Under the pieces are notes generated by a model that saw only the letters and a list, made by a program, of their open reading frames with translations, made no database searches and had not been told where the DNA came from. Shown here in pieces: positions 37,670 to 45,039 of a stretch of 64,000 bases of DNA (positions are counted from its first letter, which is position 1; each line of letters opens with the position of its first letter). The stretch comes from Muribaculaceae bacterium Isolate-036 (Harlan). GTDB taxonomy: Bacteria; Bacteroidota; Bacteroidia; Bacteroidales; Muribaculaceae. Position numbers and translations under genes: made by a program. The stretch spans positions 1-64,000 of the forward strand of contig RIAY01000013.1 of the NCBI GenBank assembly GCA_003833075.1, written 5' to 3'.

Positions 37670-38353
37670 TTAGTAAATTTCTTCTTGGACCTTCTCAATC
37701 ATATCAGAAATATCATTCGACGATGATATTGCGATCATAACTTTTGAGATTGCCTCATAATCTTCTTTTGGATATGCAGACTTCTCATTAAAATCCTCAT
37801 CACAAAAGAATACATATTCTCCGAATAAATCAAGAGTTCCTGCCCCATTAAGGCTTTTGAATTTGTGATATACTTTCCACCCGTTAAAATCCCCAATCTT
37901 CAACAAAGCCTCTGCTTCCAAATAGGATTGTCTGCTTTTTATTTTGGAGAATTGGTTTTGGATTCGGTCTTTTGTCTTATCCAAAAGTCGTTGATTGTTA
38001 TCTCGTTCTTCTTTTGCCCTGCGGTATTCCCCCTTACTATATGCTGATGAATATCCACTCGGAGACCAAATCTCCATAGAACTTTCAGCACTTTCGATTT
38101 TATCTGCATACTCCTGTGCTGATTGAAAAAGCTTCAACATATCCAATGTGAGTTCAATTGCCTCCCTATCCGTTGATAGCGCAACAAAAGAACTATCAAC
38201 TTTTGTTTGCAGTGGTTCATAACTATCAAAATGATATAAAACACCTTTAAGATAATTAGCTGCCATTTCTTGTGCCTTTTCTTCTTTGGATTGTCCACAA
38301 GAACATAATCCTATAAGGGCAACAAGAGTAATAATCAAGGATTTCGTTTTCAT
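37670..38353 (-). CDS. Hypothetical lipoprotein
   Basis: 227 residues; lipobox LIGLCSC gives a lipidated cysteine near residue 19. The rest is mostly charged and helical, with a coiled-coil-like stretch at about 105-160 (EYRRAKEERDNNQRLLDKTK). No family recognised. It is the first gene of the three-gene cargo operon and is preceded by a 265-nt leader. Confidence 0.65.
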   Translation of the reverse strand: MKTKSLIITLVALIGLCSCGQSKEEKAQEMAANYLKGVLYHFDSYEPLQTKVDSSFVALSTDREAIELTLDMLKLFQSAQEYADKIESAESSMEIWSPSGYSSAYSKGEYRRAKEERDNNQRLLDKTKDRIQNQFSKIKSRQSYLEAEALLKIGDFNGWKVYHKFKSLNGAGTLDLFGEYVFFCDEDFNEKSAYPKEDYEAISKVMIAISSSNDISDMIEKVQEEIY

Positions 38354-38402
38354 ATCGCAGGGGTTCGATTGGTTGATGTTGTTCTACTTGCAACTCCTTA
38401 AG

Positions 38403-38657
38403 CAGACTAATTAAAACACAAAGCGTGGAACTGCAATGCCACGTCTTAGAATGGAGGCCCTGAGAAAGCCTGTGAGCAGATGTAACAATAGCAGCCCACG
38501 CCATAGCGTGAGAACCACTATACTACTCTTGCTCTGTCGAAGTTTCTCAGGTTTCCACTCTCAAGAGATAAGCATAACGCTTCTTATTTTTCAAAATGTC
38601 GTGATGGGATTACTCCCAATCAATTGCAAAGTTACGACTTTTTGTGTTGCGAGTCAA
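38403..38657 (-). promoter_or_regulatory. Promoter and structured leader of the cargo operon
   Basis: TTG (38655-38657 complement), a 20-nt spacer and TAACTTTG (38627-38634). The transcript then carries about 265 nt before the lipoprotein start, with stems CACGC-CATA-GCGTG (38497-38510) and CGTGG/CCACG (38424-38443). A leader this long suggests regulation at the RNA level. Confidence 0.45.
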
Positions 38658-38676
38658 TAGGCTGGGCAAAAATAAG

Positions 38677-38719
38677 TTTGGTTTGGTTCTATATATAGAT
38701 ATATAAACCGAACCAAACC
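38677..38719. repeat. Right copy of GGTTTGGTTC direct repeat
   Basis: TTTGGTTTGGTTC (38677-38689), ATATATAG, then GAACCAAACC (38710-38719). It is the counterpart of 35292-35345 and a near-perfect inverted repeat itself. Confidence 0.65.
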
Positions 38720-38860
38720 TATAAATATATGCGATGCAAAAGAGAAATGCCCACCTAAATTTTTCTTTTCACCAGCCCATATCCCTAAACCAACCTTATC
38801 ACCGAAAGAAGAAAATCAAGGCAAATAAATAAAGTTAACGACAGCAAATTATCTATAATT

Positions 38861-38910
38861 CGTTTCTATGCGTTTTCGGACAGCTCTCTATTTAGTACGA
38901 ATTTAGTACA
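38861..38910. repeat. Right copy of integrase-flank repeat
   Basis: TTTCTATGC is followed by two TTAGTAC heptamers (38892-38898 and 38903-38909), in the same orientation and similar spacing as at 33791-33851. No integrase follows here. Confidence 0.5.
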
Positions 38911-39085
38911 TCTTCATACAATTATATCATTGATAATCAGCATTAATATACCTTAAACTAAAATTAAGGTTAGTTTTCACTCCGCTATATTGTATACACG
39001 GCTAAAAGACTCTGTCCCTTATAATGCTGCCGATAGATCAACGTGGTTGTTTTGTCGTTATGTGGTTCGAAAAACATATAACTAA

Positions 39086-40165
39086 TTACTGTAACATCAA
39101 TTTTATATCGTATTTATAAATATATTCATTATCTCCAAGTGGATTGAAAGCATATAATACACCGTTTTTGTCGACATACATGGCAGATGCAATGACCGGC
39201 AACTTGATTCTTGAACATGGTTTCATGTCCGAATCAAAAATCTGAAGTTCAGAATGCCCGATATTATCTCGGTAGTCTTTTTCTTTAAGTCCATGATACA
39301 AAAAAATCAGCTTGTCACCCCAAAGCTGTACTCCACCATAAGAACGCGGGATATTGCCTCGCCATCTACTACTCATTGAGTTAATATCATCCAGTTCAGA
39401 ACCGACACATATAGTTTTCCCTATCGATTGATCATATAAGGAATAGACTTTGATCTGATTCAATGTTATGTTTGCTTCCGCTACAAGCGAATCATTTTTA
39501 AACGGCAGAACTAAAAATGACAAAATGTTATGATCAATTTCTTCTATTTTAGGAATTACATTCCCAATGTTTACAGCCTGCCTGTTCCCTTCTGCATGAA
39601 GTATGTATCTTTTAAAGCCACCCTCACCATAATCTCTGTATATCATCAATGAATCGCCACTTGCCAATGGAATAATATCTTTAACAGATTTGAAATCTTT
39701 GGGAAATGAACGATTTTCTATGATTTCTTTCCCCTCCTGTATTGAAGAAGTAATATTGAGCAAAAACACTTCTTTATCCGGATTATACTTCATACAGGCA
39801 TAGAGACTGTCATTATGCGTAAAAAAACGCTGTATCGTCGGAGACATGGCATATTCTCCCGGACCTTGCCCTTGTTTGAACAAATCAAGAATCTTATGTC
39901 CGGTTTCCAGCGAATAGAGACCCATATAATATTCTTGATTTGAATTTATACCCATCAAAAGGGCATCAACTCCTTTAATGCTTACTACGCCCTCGAAGTC
40001 AGATAGAGCCGGTTTATGCTCAGCTAAGGAATATTCATTAGGGAAGGTTTTAACATATTCAACATCACCGCACTCATCATACGATGGCGTGCTGCCGCAA
40101 GCCGCCATCAAGACGACAAGCGACAGCAAATATAGGTAACCAAAAGCTTTTTCTTTCATGAGCAC
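39086..40165 (-). CDS. Six-bladed beta-propeller lipoprotein (BF3164-type)
   Basis: 359 residues with a lipobox (LVVLMAAC, Cys23) and repeated beta-strand blades, in the style of the BF3164 lipoprotein family. GQGPGEYAMSPTI (residues about 97-109) is the recurring blade-turn motif of this group. It ends the four-gene cluster and overlaps the NVEALA gene by about 10 bp, so the two are translationally coupled. These propellers accompany NVEALA peptides in many Bacteroides genomes; function unknown. Confidence 0.85.
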   Translation of the reverse strand: MLMKEKAFGYLYLLSLVVLMAACGSTPSYDECGDVEYVKTFPNEYSLAEHKPALSDFEGVVSIKGVDALLMGINSNQEYYMGLYSLETGHKILDLFKQGQGPGEYAMSPTIQRFFTHNDSLYACMKYNPDKEVFLLNITSSIQEGKEIIENRSFPKDFKSVKDIIPLASGDSLMIYRDYGEGGFKRYILHAEGNRQAVNIGNVIPKIEEIDHNILSFLVLPFKNDSLVAEANITLNQIKVYSLYDQSIGKTICVGSELDDINSMSSRWRGNIPRSYGGVQLWGDKLIFLYHGLKEKDYRDNIGHSELQIFDSDMKPCSRIKLPVIASAMYVDKNGVLYAFNPLGDNEYIYKYDIKLMLQ

Positions 40166-40431
40166 CAGTCATGTCTATTAAACAGATCATCCGTTGCATC
40201 ATCCTTCTCTTCACAAGTAGAGCATATTACTACGCTGGCCCCTTCCTCATAATGAGTTGATGTATAACATTTATATCGACTGCCATCTGCATCACTCTCA
40301 CCACTCACAAGAGCTTCAACATTTGCCATCTGAATATCAGACATTACATCTTTCTGATGCGCATTCACTCCAACATAGACACTGATGCCTATTACTGCCG
40401 CTATTGCAGCGAAAATAATTGTTTTCTTCAT
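40156..40431 (-). CDS. NVEALA-family secreted peptide
   Basis: 91 residues. Signal peptide (residues 1-24, ending VNA), then the family motif NVEAL at 37-41 followed by VSGES, and a short mature region with four cysteines (55, 70, 73, 90). The NVEALA motif sits where a second leader or processing site would be. Cysteine number allows two disulfides, or a CxxC metal site. Between a thioredoxin-like lipoprotein and a propeller lipoprotein, it looks like an exported small peptide whose disulfides or display depend on its neighbours; this is inference. Confidence 0.85.
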   Translation of the reverse strand: MKKTIIFAAIAAVIGISVYVGVNAHQKDVMSDIQMANVEALVSGESDADGSRYKCYTSTHYEEGASVVICSTCEEKDDATDDLFNRHDWCS

Positions 40432-40456
40432 TCGAAAATTTTTTAATGATTAAAAT

Positions 40457-41335
40457 TTATTTTATGAATCCTTGGAGAACAAGCCTCTCCGGATTCGGTC
40501 TCTCTTTGAACCAGACATCAGCATAGCGGTGGAACTGCTGCGGAACGGAGTCGGCAACATAACTGATTTCAATATCCGCATATTCTCCGCTTTTCAGTAC
40601 TTTCCAGTCAACTTTGGTGCTGATACAATGACATGACGGGGTGATCTCCTGTAATGTCAAATCTGACTTTGTGTCATTATTAAATCTGAAACGTTTGGTT
40701 ATTGTGTCTCCCTTGCTGACCACGCCTATGCCGCGTACCGGATTCTTACAGATCTGTTCTTCATCATCTCCCTGCGTCTTTCCGTCATTGAGGGAATCAA
40801 AGATAAGGCGAGCATACAACTCCTTGATCTTTGGATTATACACCGGATTCCCCAATGCTACAACTTTATTGTCACCGTCAATAAGGAAAGTTTGATGTTC
40901 CAGTTTGGAAGGAAGAGGATTGGCTTTACTGAAATATCCTGCGGAATCTATTGCAAACGATTGATGAAAGCTATTGTTTTTCACGAGTTTTTCAATCTCC
41001 TCCCGCTTGTCGGAACCTACTATCATAAGGAAGTTGACATCAACATCGGGAGAGGATTTGAAACTGTTGATCACCTTTTCCCAATCCTTGAGTTTCATCC
41101 GGCAGTTGGTACATCCGGTGGAATCGACATAAGTGACGATCTTGAAATCGGCGGCATCGAAATCGTAATCCACGGGGATGTTACCTACCTGAAATCCAAG
41201 TCCCTCTGGTATTACGATTTCCTTGCCAACCCATTCCGCAACAATATCCTGCTGCTCCTTGTTTGAGCCCGAACAGGAGATCATTGCCAAAAGTGATAAC
41301 TGCATCATTAAGTTTAAGACAACGTTCTTCCGCAT
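40457..41335 (-). CDS. Thioredoxin-like lipoprotein with DUF1573 domain
   Basis: 292 residues. Lipobox LLAMISC (Cys21). Residues about 60-185 are redoxin-like with a CTNC active-site pair (Cys75, Cys78) after a beta strand (FKIVTYVDSTG). Residues about 205-292 form a DUF1573 beta-sandwich (GIGVVSKGDTITKRFRFNN, SCHCIS). It would act in the periplasm or on the outer membrane as a thiol oxidoreductase or thiol carrier. It stands immediately upstream of the four-cysteine NVEALA peptide, a plausible substrate. Confidence 0.82.
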   Translation of the reverse strand: MRKNVVLNLMMQLSLLAMISCSGSNKEQQDIVAEWVGKEIVIPEGLGFQVGNIPVDYDFDAADFKIVTYVDSTGCTNCRMKLKDWEKVINSFKSSPDVDVNFLMIVGSDKREEIEKLVKNNSFHQSFAIDSAGYFSKANPLPSKLEHQTFLIDGDNKVVALGNPVYNPKIKELYARLIFDSLNDGKTQGDDEEQICKNPVRGIGVVSKGDTITKRFRFNNDTKSDLTLQEITPSCHCISTKVDWKVLKSGEYADIEISYVADSVPQQFHRYADVWFKERPNPERLVLQGFIK

Positions 41336-41345
41336 AATAGTAAAT

Positions 41346-41732
41346 TCAGAATGTAGCCGAATATATTCCCGATTCCGTAATTACTGAAACTTTAAAGGAT
41401 GTTGTTGAATAACTCCCAACATTGATTATATGACCACATGACAATTCGGCAGTTTCATCTGCTATTACCTCACCGGAAACAGCATCCACGAGCCGAACCT
41501 CAGCGACTGTCTCTACTGTGCTATAAACCACAACTTCATTTCCATCATAAGTGAAATAGAACTGTGAACGCGATGGTTTATGAGGATAGTTTGGTAGTTC
41601 AGGATCAACTTCCTTTTTAAGGAAACCTGTGATAAGTTCAGATGTGGGATCAAGATCATCAGCTTTTGCCATGTTATCGTAACAAAGCTGCAATCCCATA
41701 ATTAGCATAACAACGATTAAGAACCTTTTCAT
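41346..41732 (-). CDS. DUF3244 exported protein
   Basis: 128 residues with a signal peptide (RFLIVVMLIMGLQLCY... to AKA). Residues 45-128 form an all-beta Ig-like DUF3244 domain (FYFTYDGNEVVVYSTVET and SYSTTSFKVSVITESG). It is the first gene of the NVEALA cluster and starts 30 bp after the -7 box. Function unknown; the family often accompanies secreted proteases and inhibitors in Bacteroides. Confidence 0.8.
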   Translation of the reverse strand: MKRFLIVVMLIMGLQLCYDNMAKADDLDPTSELITGFLKKEVDPELPNYPHKPSRSQFYFTYDGNEVVVYSTVETVAEVRLVDAVSGEVIADETAELSCGHIINVGSYSTTSFKVSVITESGIYSATF

Positions 41733-41761
41733 GATGTTTATTTTATGGTTAGTTTTTATTG

Positions 41762-41794
41762 CAAATTTAATAGAATTATCACCTATTATCCAAA
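41762..41794 (-). promoter_or_regulatory. Promoter for the NVEALA cluster
   Basis: Minus strand TTTG (41791-41794), a 21-nt spacer and TAAATTTG (41762-41769). Confidence 0.7.
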
Positions 41795-42141
41795 AAATAA
41801 ATCTATCATAGCATAAATATGATACATACTATATAATTGAATATAAGCTATATATCAAATCTCCTTAAAATAGATTCTATCACAACCAATTTACACATAT
41901 CACGACACTTGGCGGAAGCGAAATCCCCGCTTATCGGTCTGCGCCCGATAAAGTAAAAAGTAAAAGGAATAGGTAAAAAATAAGAATTGGCAAGACTCTA
42001 ACGTGAGCGTCCAGTCGTAGCTGCAGTTGCGAGCAACAGCAGCTGCCGAACTCAGTTCGGTAAATCAGGATTTAGAGAATTGGCTTAGAGTAATGTTGAA
42101 GAGAATTTTGTAATTTTGTAGAGGATTTTGATCATAACGGC
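41795..42141. other. Divergent intergenic region with two hairpins
   Basis: Between the NVEALA promoter and the TPR gene. It contains two adjacent perfect or near-perfect stems: AGCTG-CA-GTTGC / GCAAC-AG-CAGCT (42019-42044) and CCGAACT-C-AGTTCGG (42046-42060). A -7 box TAATTTTG (42111-42118) precedes the TPR gene by 23 bp without a clear -33. The hairpins could be operator sites or the leader of an mRNA that starts upstream. Confidence 0.5.
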
Positions 42142-42885
42142 ATGAAGATATTATCATACATAGCAGTGTTCATGACATTTTGGGTAGTGAATTGCGGTTG
42201 TTCGCGACATGGATCGGAAACAGACAAAGTTCTCAATTCCGCTGACAATTTAATGCATGCTTACCCTGATTCTGCGTTGAAAATGTTAAGACAGCTTGAA
42301 GGATCCTCGCTGAATGCATCTGATAAAGCTCGTTATGCATTGTTGTTGACTAAGACACAAATCAAAAGCAACGAATTCATAGAATCTGATTCTACTATCA
42401 AAATTGCGTACGATTATTATGACAATCGTAATGACAGTATGGAAATGCAATCGAAAACCTACTACGGAGAGATTCAATATTATAATGGAGATTTGGGAAA
42501 CAGTCTCGTAAACATACGAAAAGCCTATGACATGGCAAACGAGCAAGAAAATCCGTTTTATGCAGGACTTAATGCCAGAATCATTTCAGCAATTTATGGT
42601 AAGATATATGAAAGCACCGAAGAATTGAAGTGGGCAAAAATATCCAAACAAAAATTTGAAGAGGCAAATGCCTCAAAGCATGCTGCATGGGCTGATATAA
42701 CTCTAATAAATTCTCTTATTAGTCTGAACAATCTTAATGCGGCAGACAGCATATTATTAAATATAGATTCTACTGAATACAATACAGAGCCGGTTTTCAG
42801 GCATTCTATACTCAAGGCAAAAGCCGATATCGCAAATGCTGAACACAGATATGTTGATTCCATTAAAATCTTAATGGAATTATAT

Positions 42886-42894
42886 AACGATGGA
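42886..42894. repeat. 9-bp target site duplication, left
   Basis: AACGATGGA, repeated at 44116-44124 on the other side of the IS element. Confidence 0.9.
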
Positions 42895-43998
42895 TTAAGT
42901 AGATGACAAAAATTTGAAAACATCGAATTTTGGGGTATAAGTCGGACGCATAAGTATGGTCGAAATCTCTTCCAATCCATATTTGACAAGCGACTTTGCC
43001 TTTCTTCCATGTTTCAGAATCCTTATCGGTTTAATATTTATATCTTTATGTTCACCAACGAGATACGCCCATACAAGAGCCATGCAGACCATCGCGACAA
43101 GTCTTGCGATGCGGTCCATATCACGCATATGGGTATCCTCGATGTTGAAGCCGGAAGATTTCATGGCTCTAAAGGCCGTTTCTATCTCCCATCGTTTTTT
43201 GTATGTCAAAATCGCCTCCTCGGGCCGATTGAAGCATATGAGAATCTGCAATTCCGGAACACCATCGGAGTTTTTGATCCGGCTGCCGGCAAGATAGACA
43301 TACTCACCTTTGTGAAGAAAGAGCGTATGGAAGAATTTCTCCTGACCGACCTTCAAATCATTGAACAGCCACCAGGCTCGGATTCTCTCACCGGTGGAAG
43401 GCTTGACAATCCAGAAGTTCTGACGTATTCGGATGTAATACCGTATGCGACGGCTGTTGAGCCATCCTGTCCATTCCTTTCCGATGAACTCGCGGTCTGC
43501 CACAAGGCAGTCGATGCAGTCTGCTCCGAAAAGACGGATAAAACGTTCCATAATTTTCTTGCGTTCTTCCCAGTTGGAGTTGCCACGTTTCGGAAGAAGG
43601 CTGAATATCAAAGGGAAGGCAATCCCTTTATAGGTGATGCCTAACATAAGAATGTTGATATTGAACTCCCCGAACTTCCAGTTGGTCCGGTCCATGCTCA
43701 GCACAAGACCGGTCTTGACAGGAAGCAGCGAGAAAATCATACGGGCTATGATGTCAAGGTCAAGTACATACTTGGCAAAGAATCTTTGGAGCCGTCTGAG
43801 GTTGGAATCCTTGTCTACAGCCGTAGGCATCGCATCAGCCAGTTTGTGGAGGCTGACAGTCTGCACCACACAGAGTGCATGGAGCAGCAACGCCATGAGT
43901 TTTATGCGTGCCAAATTCATACTTTGACCAAAGTGCTCTTGCATAATCGGGAGGATTTGGTTAACTTTGACCGAGTCCTTGGAATTAGTAGTTTTCAT
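42895..43998 (-). CDS. IS4-family transposase
   Basis: 367 residues, DDE transposase. Asp103 (LSMDRTNW), Asp168 (VADREF) and Glu273 form the catalytic triad. Tyr266, Arg269, Glu273 and Lys280 show the Y-x2-R-x3-E-x6-K signature of the IS4 family. The stop codon TAA is the first three bases of the element's terminal repeat, so the gene and the transposon end coincide. The frame is intact, and the element is likely active. Confidence 0.93.
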   Translation of the reverse strand: MKTTNSKDSVKVNQILPIMQEHFGQSMNLARIKLMALLLHALCVVQTVSLHKLADAMPTAVDKDSNLRRLQRFFAKYVLDLDIIARMIFSLLPVKTGLVLSMDRTNWKFGEFNINILMLGITYKGIAFPLIFSLLPKRGNSNWEERKKIMERFIRLFGADCIDCLVADREFIGKEWTGWLNSRRIRYYIRIRQNFWIVKPSTGERIRAWWLFNDLKVGQEKFFHTLFLHKGEYVYLAGSRIKNSDGVPELQILICFNRPEEAILTYKKRWEIETAFRAMKSSGFNIEDTHMRDMDRIARLVAMVCMALVWAYLVGEHKDINIKPIRILKHGRKAKSLVKYGLEEISTILMRPTYTPKFDVFKFLSST

Positions 43999-44115
43999 GT
44001 GAAAAAGAGGTCTAACTTTTCCTTTAAATTACTAAATTTCAAGGACTTTTACAAATTTAATCGCCTAAAGATTAGATGTTTAACAGCATAAATTCAATTT
44101 TTGTCATCTACTGAA
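42895..44115. mobile_element. Complete IS4-family insertion sequence, 1221 bp
   Basis: Bounded by 20-bp inverted repeats (42895-42914 TTAAGTAGATGACAAAAATT; 44096-44115, 19 of 20 matching in inverse orientation) and flanked by the 9-bp duplication. It carries a single intact transposase gene. Duplication length and the transposase signature fit the IS4 family. The uncorrupted ends suggest recent arrival. Confidence 0.92.
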
Positions 44116-44124
44116 AACGATGGA
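44116..44124. repeat. 9-bp target site duplication, right
   Basis: AACGATGGA, the partner of 42886-42894. It is in the same reading frame as the left copy (Asn-Asp-Gly). Confidence 0.9.
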
Positions 44125-45039
44125 TATAAATTTAAGTCTTTGAATTGGTGTAAACTCTCTGACAATTATTATAGAAATGGCGAGATAACGAAATCACAGG
44201 CAGCTTTGGATTCCGCAAAAAGAATAATATCTACTCATCAGGAAAATTTGTATTGTAAATACATGGAGTCACTATTACTGGCACAACATGGTAACTACAG
44301 GGTGGCAGCATCCAAAGCGATTGAATATGGAGAAAAACTTGAAAACGAAATTGACAACCAAATCAACAGCGAGGCTATAAGTCTGCTTGAGGAATATCTT
44401 ACAAAAGATGCAGAGAATGCGCAGGAAAGGGCTACGACTCTAAAATTCAGAGCTACTGCTTCTATTATAATACTGGCATTGATAATCATAATTGCCATTG
44501 GGCTGATTATTACCCTTCGCCTGAAGAATCAGCGGGATAAAGCTGAGGCAGAATCCCTGAGGGCAAACCTAAAAGAATTAGGAAGGGAATTGGAAACAAT
44601 CAGAAATAACCGCTCCGAGAGCAAGGATAACACAATCAATTACATCCTCAGCCTTGATGCCATCTATGAAAAAGGTTTCAAGTATCTCACCTCAAAACAA
44701 ATTATAAATAAGTTGCCTACCGATGTGCGAGAGGTTCTTGAAGCCATAAGAAACGATGAGAACATCGACATTTTAAATAAATGCATTGATTCCATATGCG
44801 AGGAATGGATAATTAAATTCACCAAGACTTTCACCAGTCTGGAACAATTCCAGTATCAACTGGCGAAATATCTACACCTGAATATCTCACCTCAGATGAT
44901 AGCCATGTTGATGAAACGTAACACATTGGATGCCGTTTACAATCTAAAGAGCAGACTTAAGAAACGTCTGAAAGCCGACAATCCCGAAGCTGCAGAGCAT
45001 TATATCCGCGAAATCTTTAGTAAACGCGAAATCAAAAAC

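Larger units (their letters stand above)
38354..39085. other. Gap with cargo leader and right-hand repeats
   Basis: No gene seen. The left part is the leader of the cargo operon with two hairpins (38424-38443 and 38497-38510). The right part holds the right copies of the two direct repeats seen around the integrase. The remainder to 39085 is AT-rich without clear signals, and no terminator was found for the propeller gene that ends at 39086. Confidence 0.6.

Noticed and set aside
33935..39085. Intact conjugative or mobilisable element
   Set aside because: No relaxase, coupling protein, excisionase or tra gene is present, only integrase, repeats and three cargo genes.
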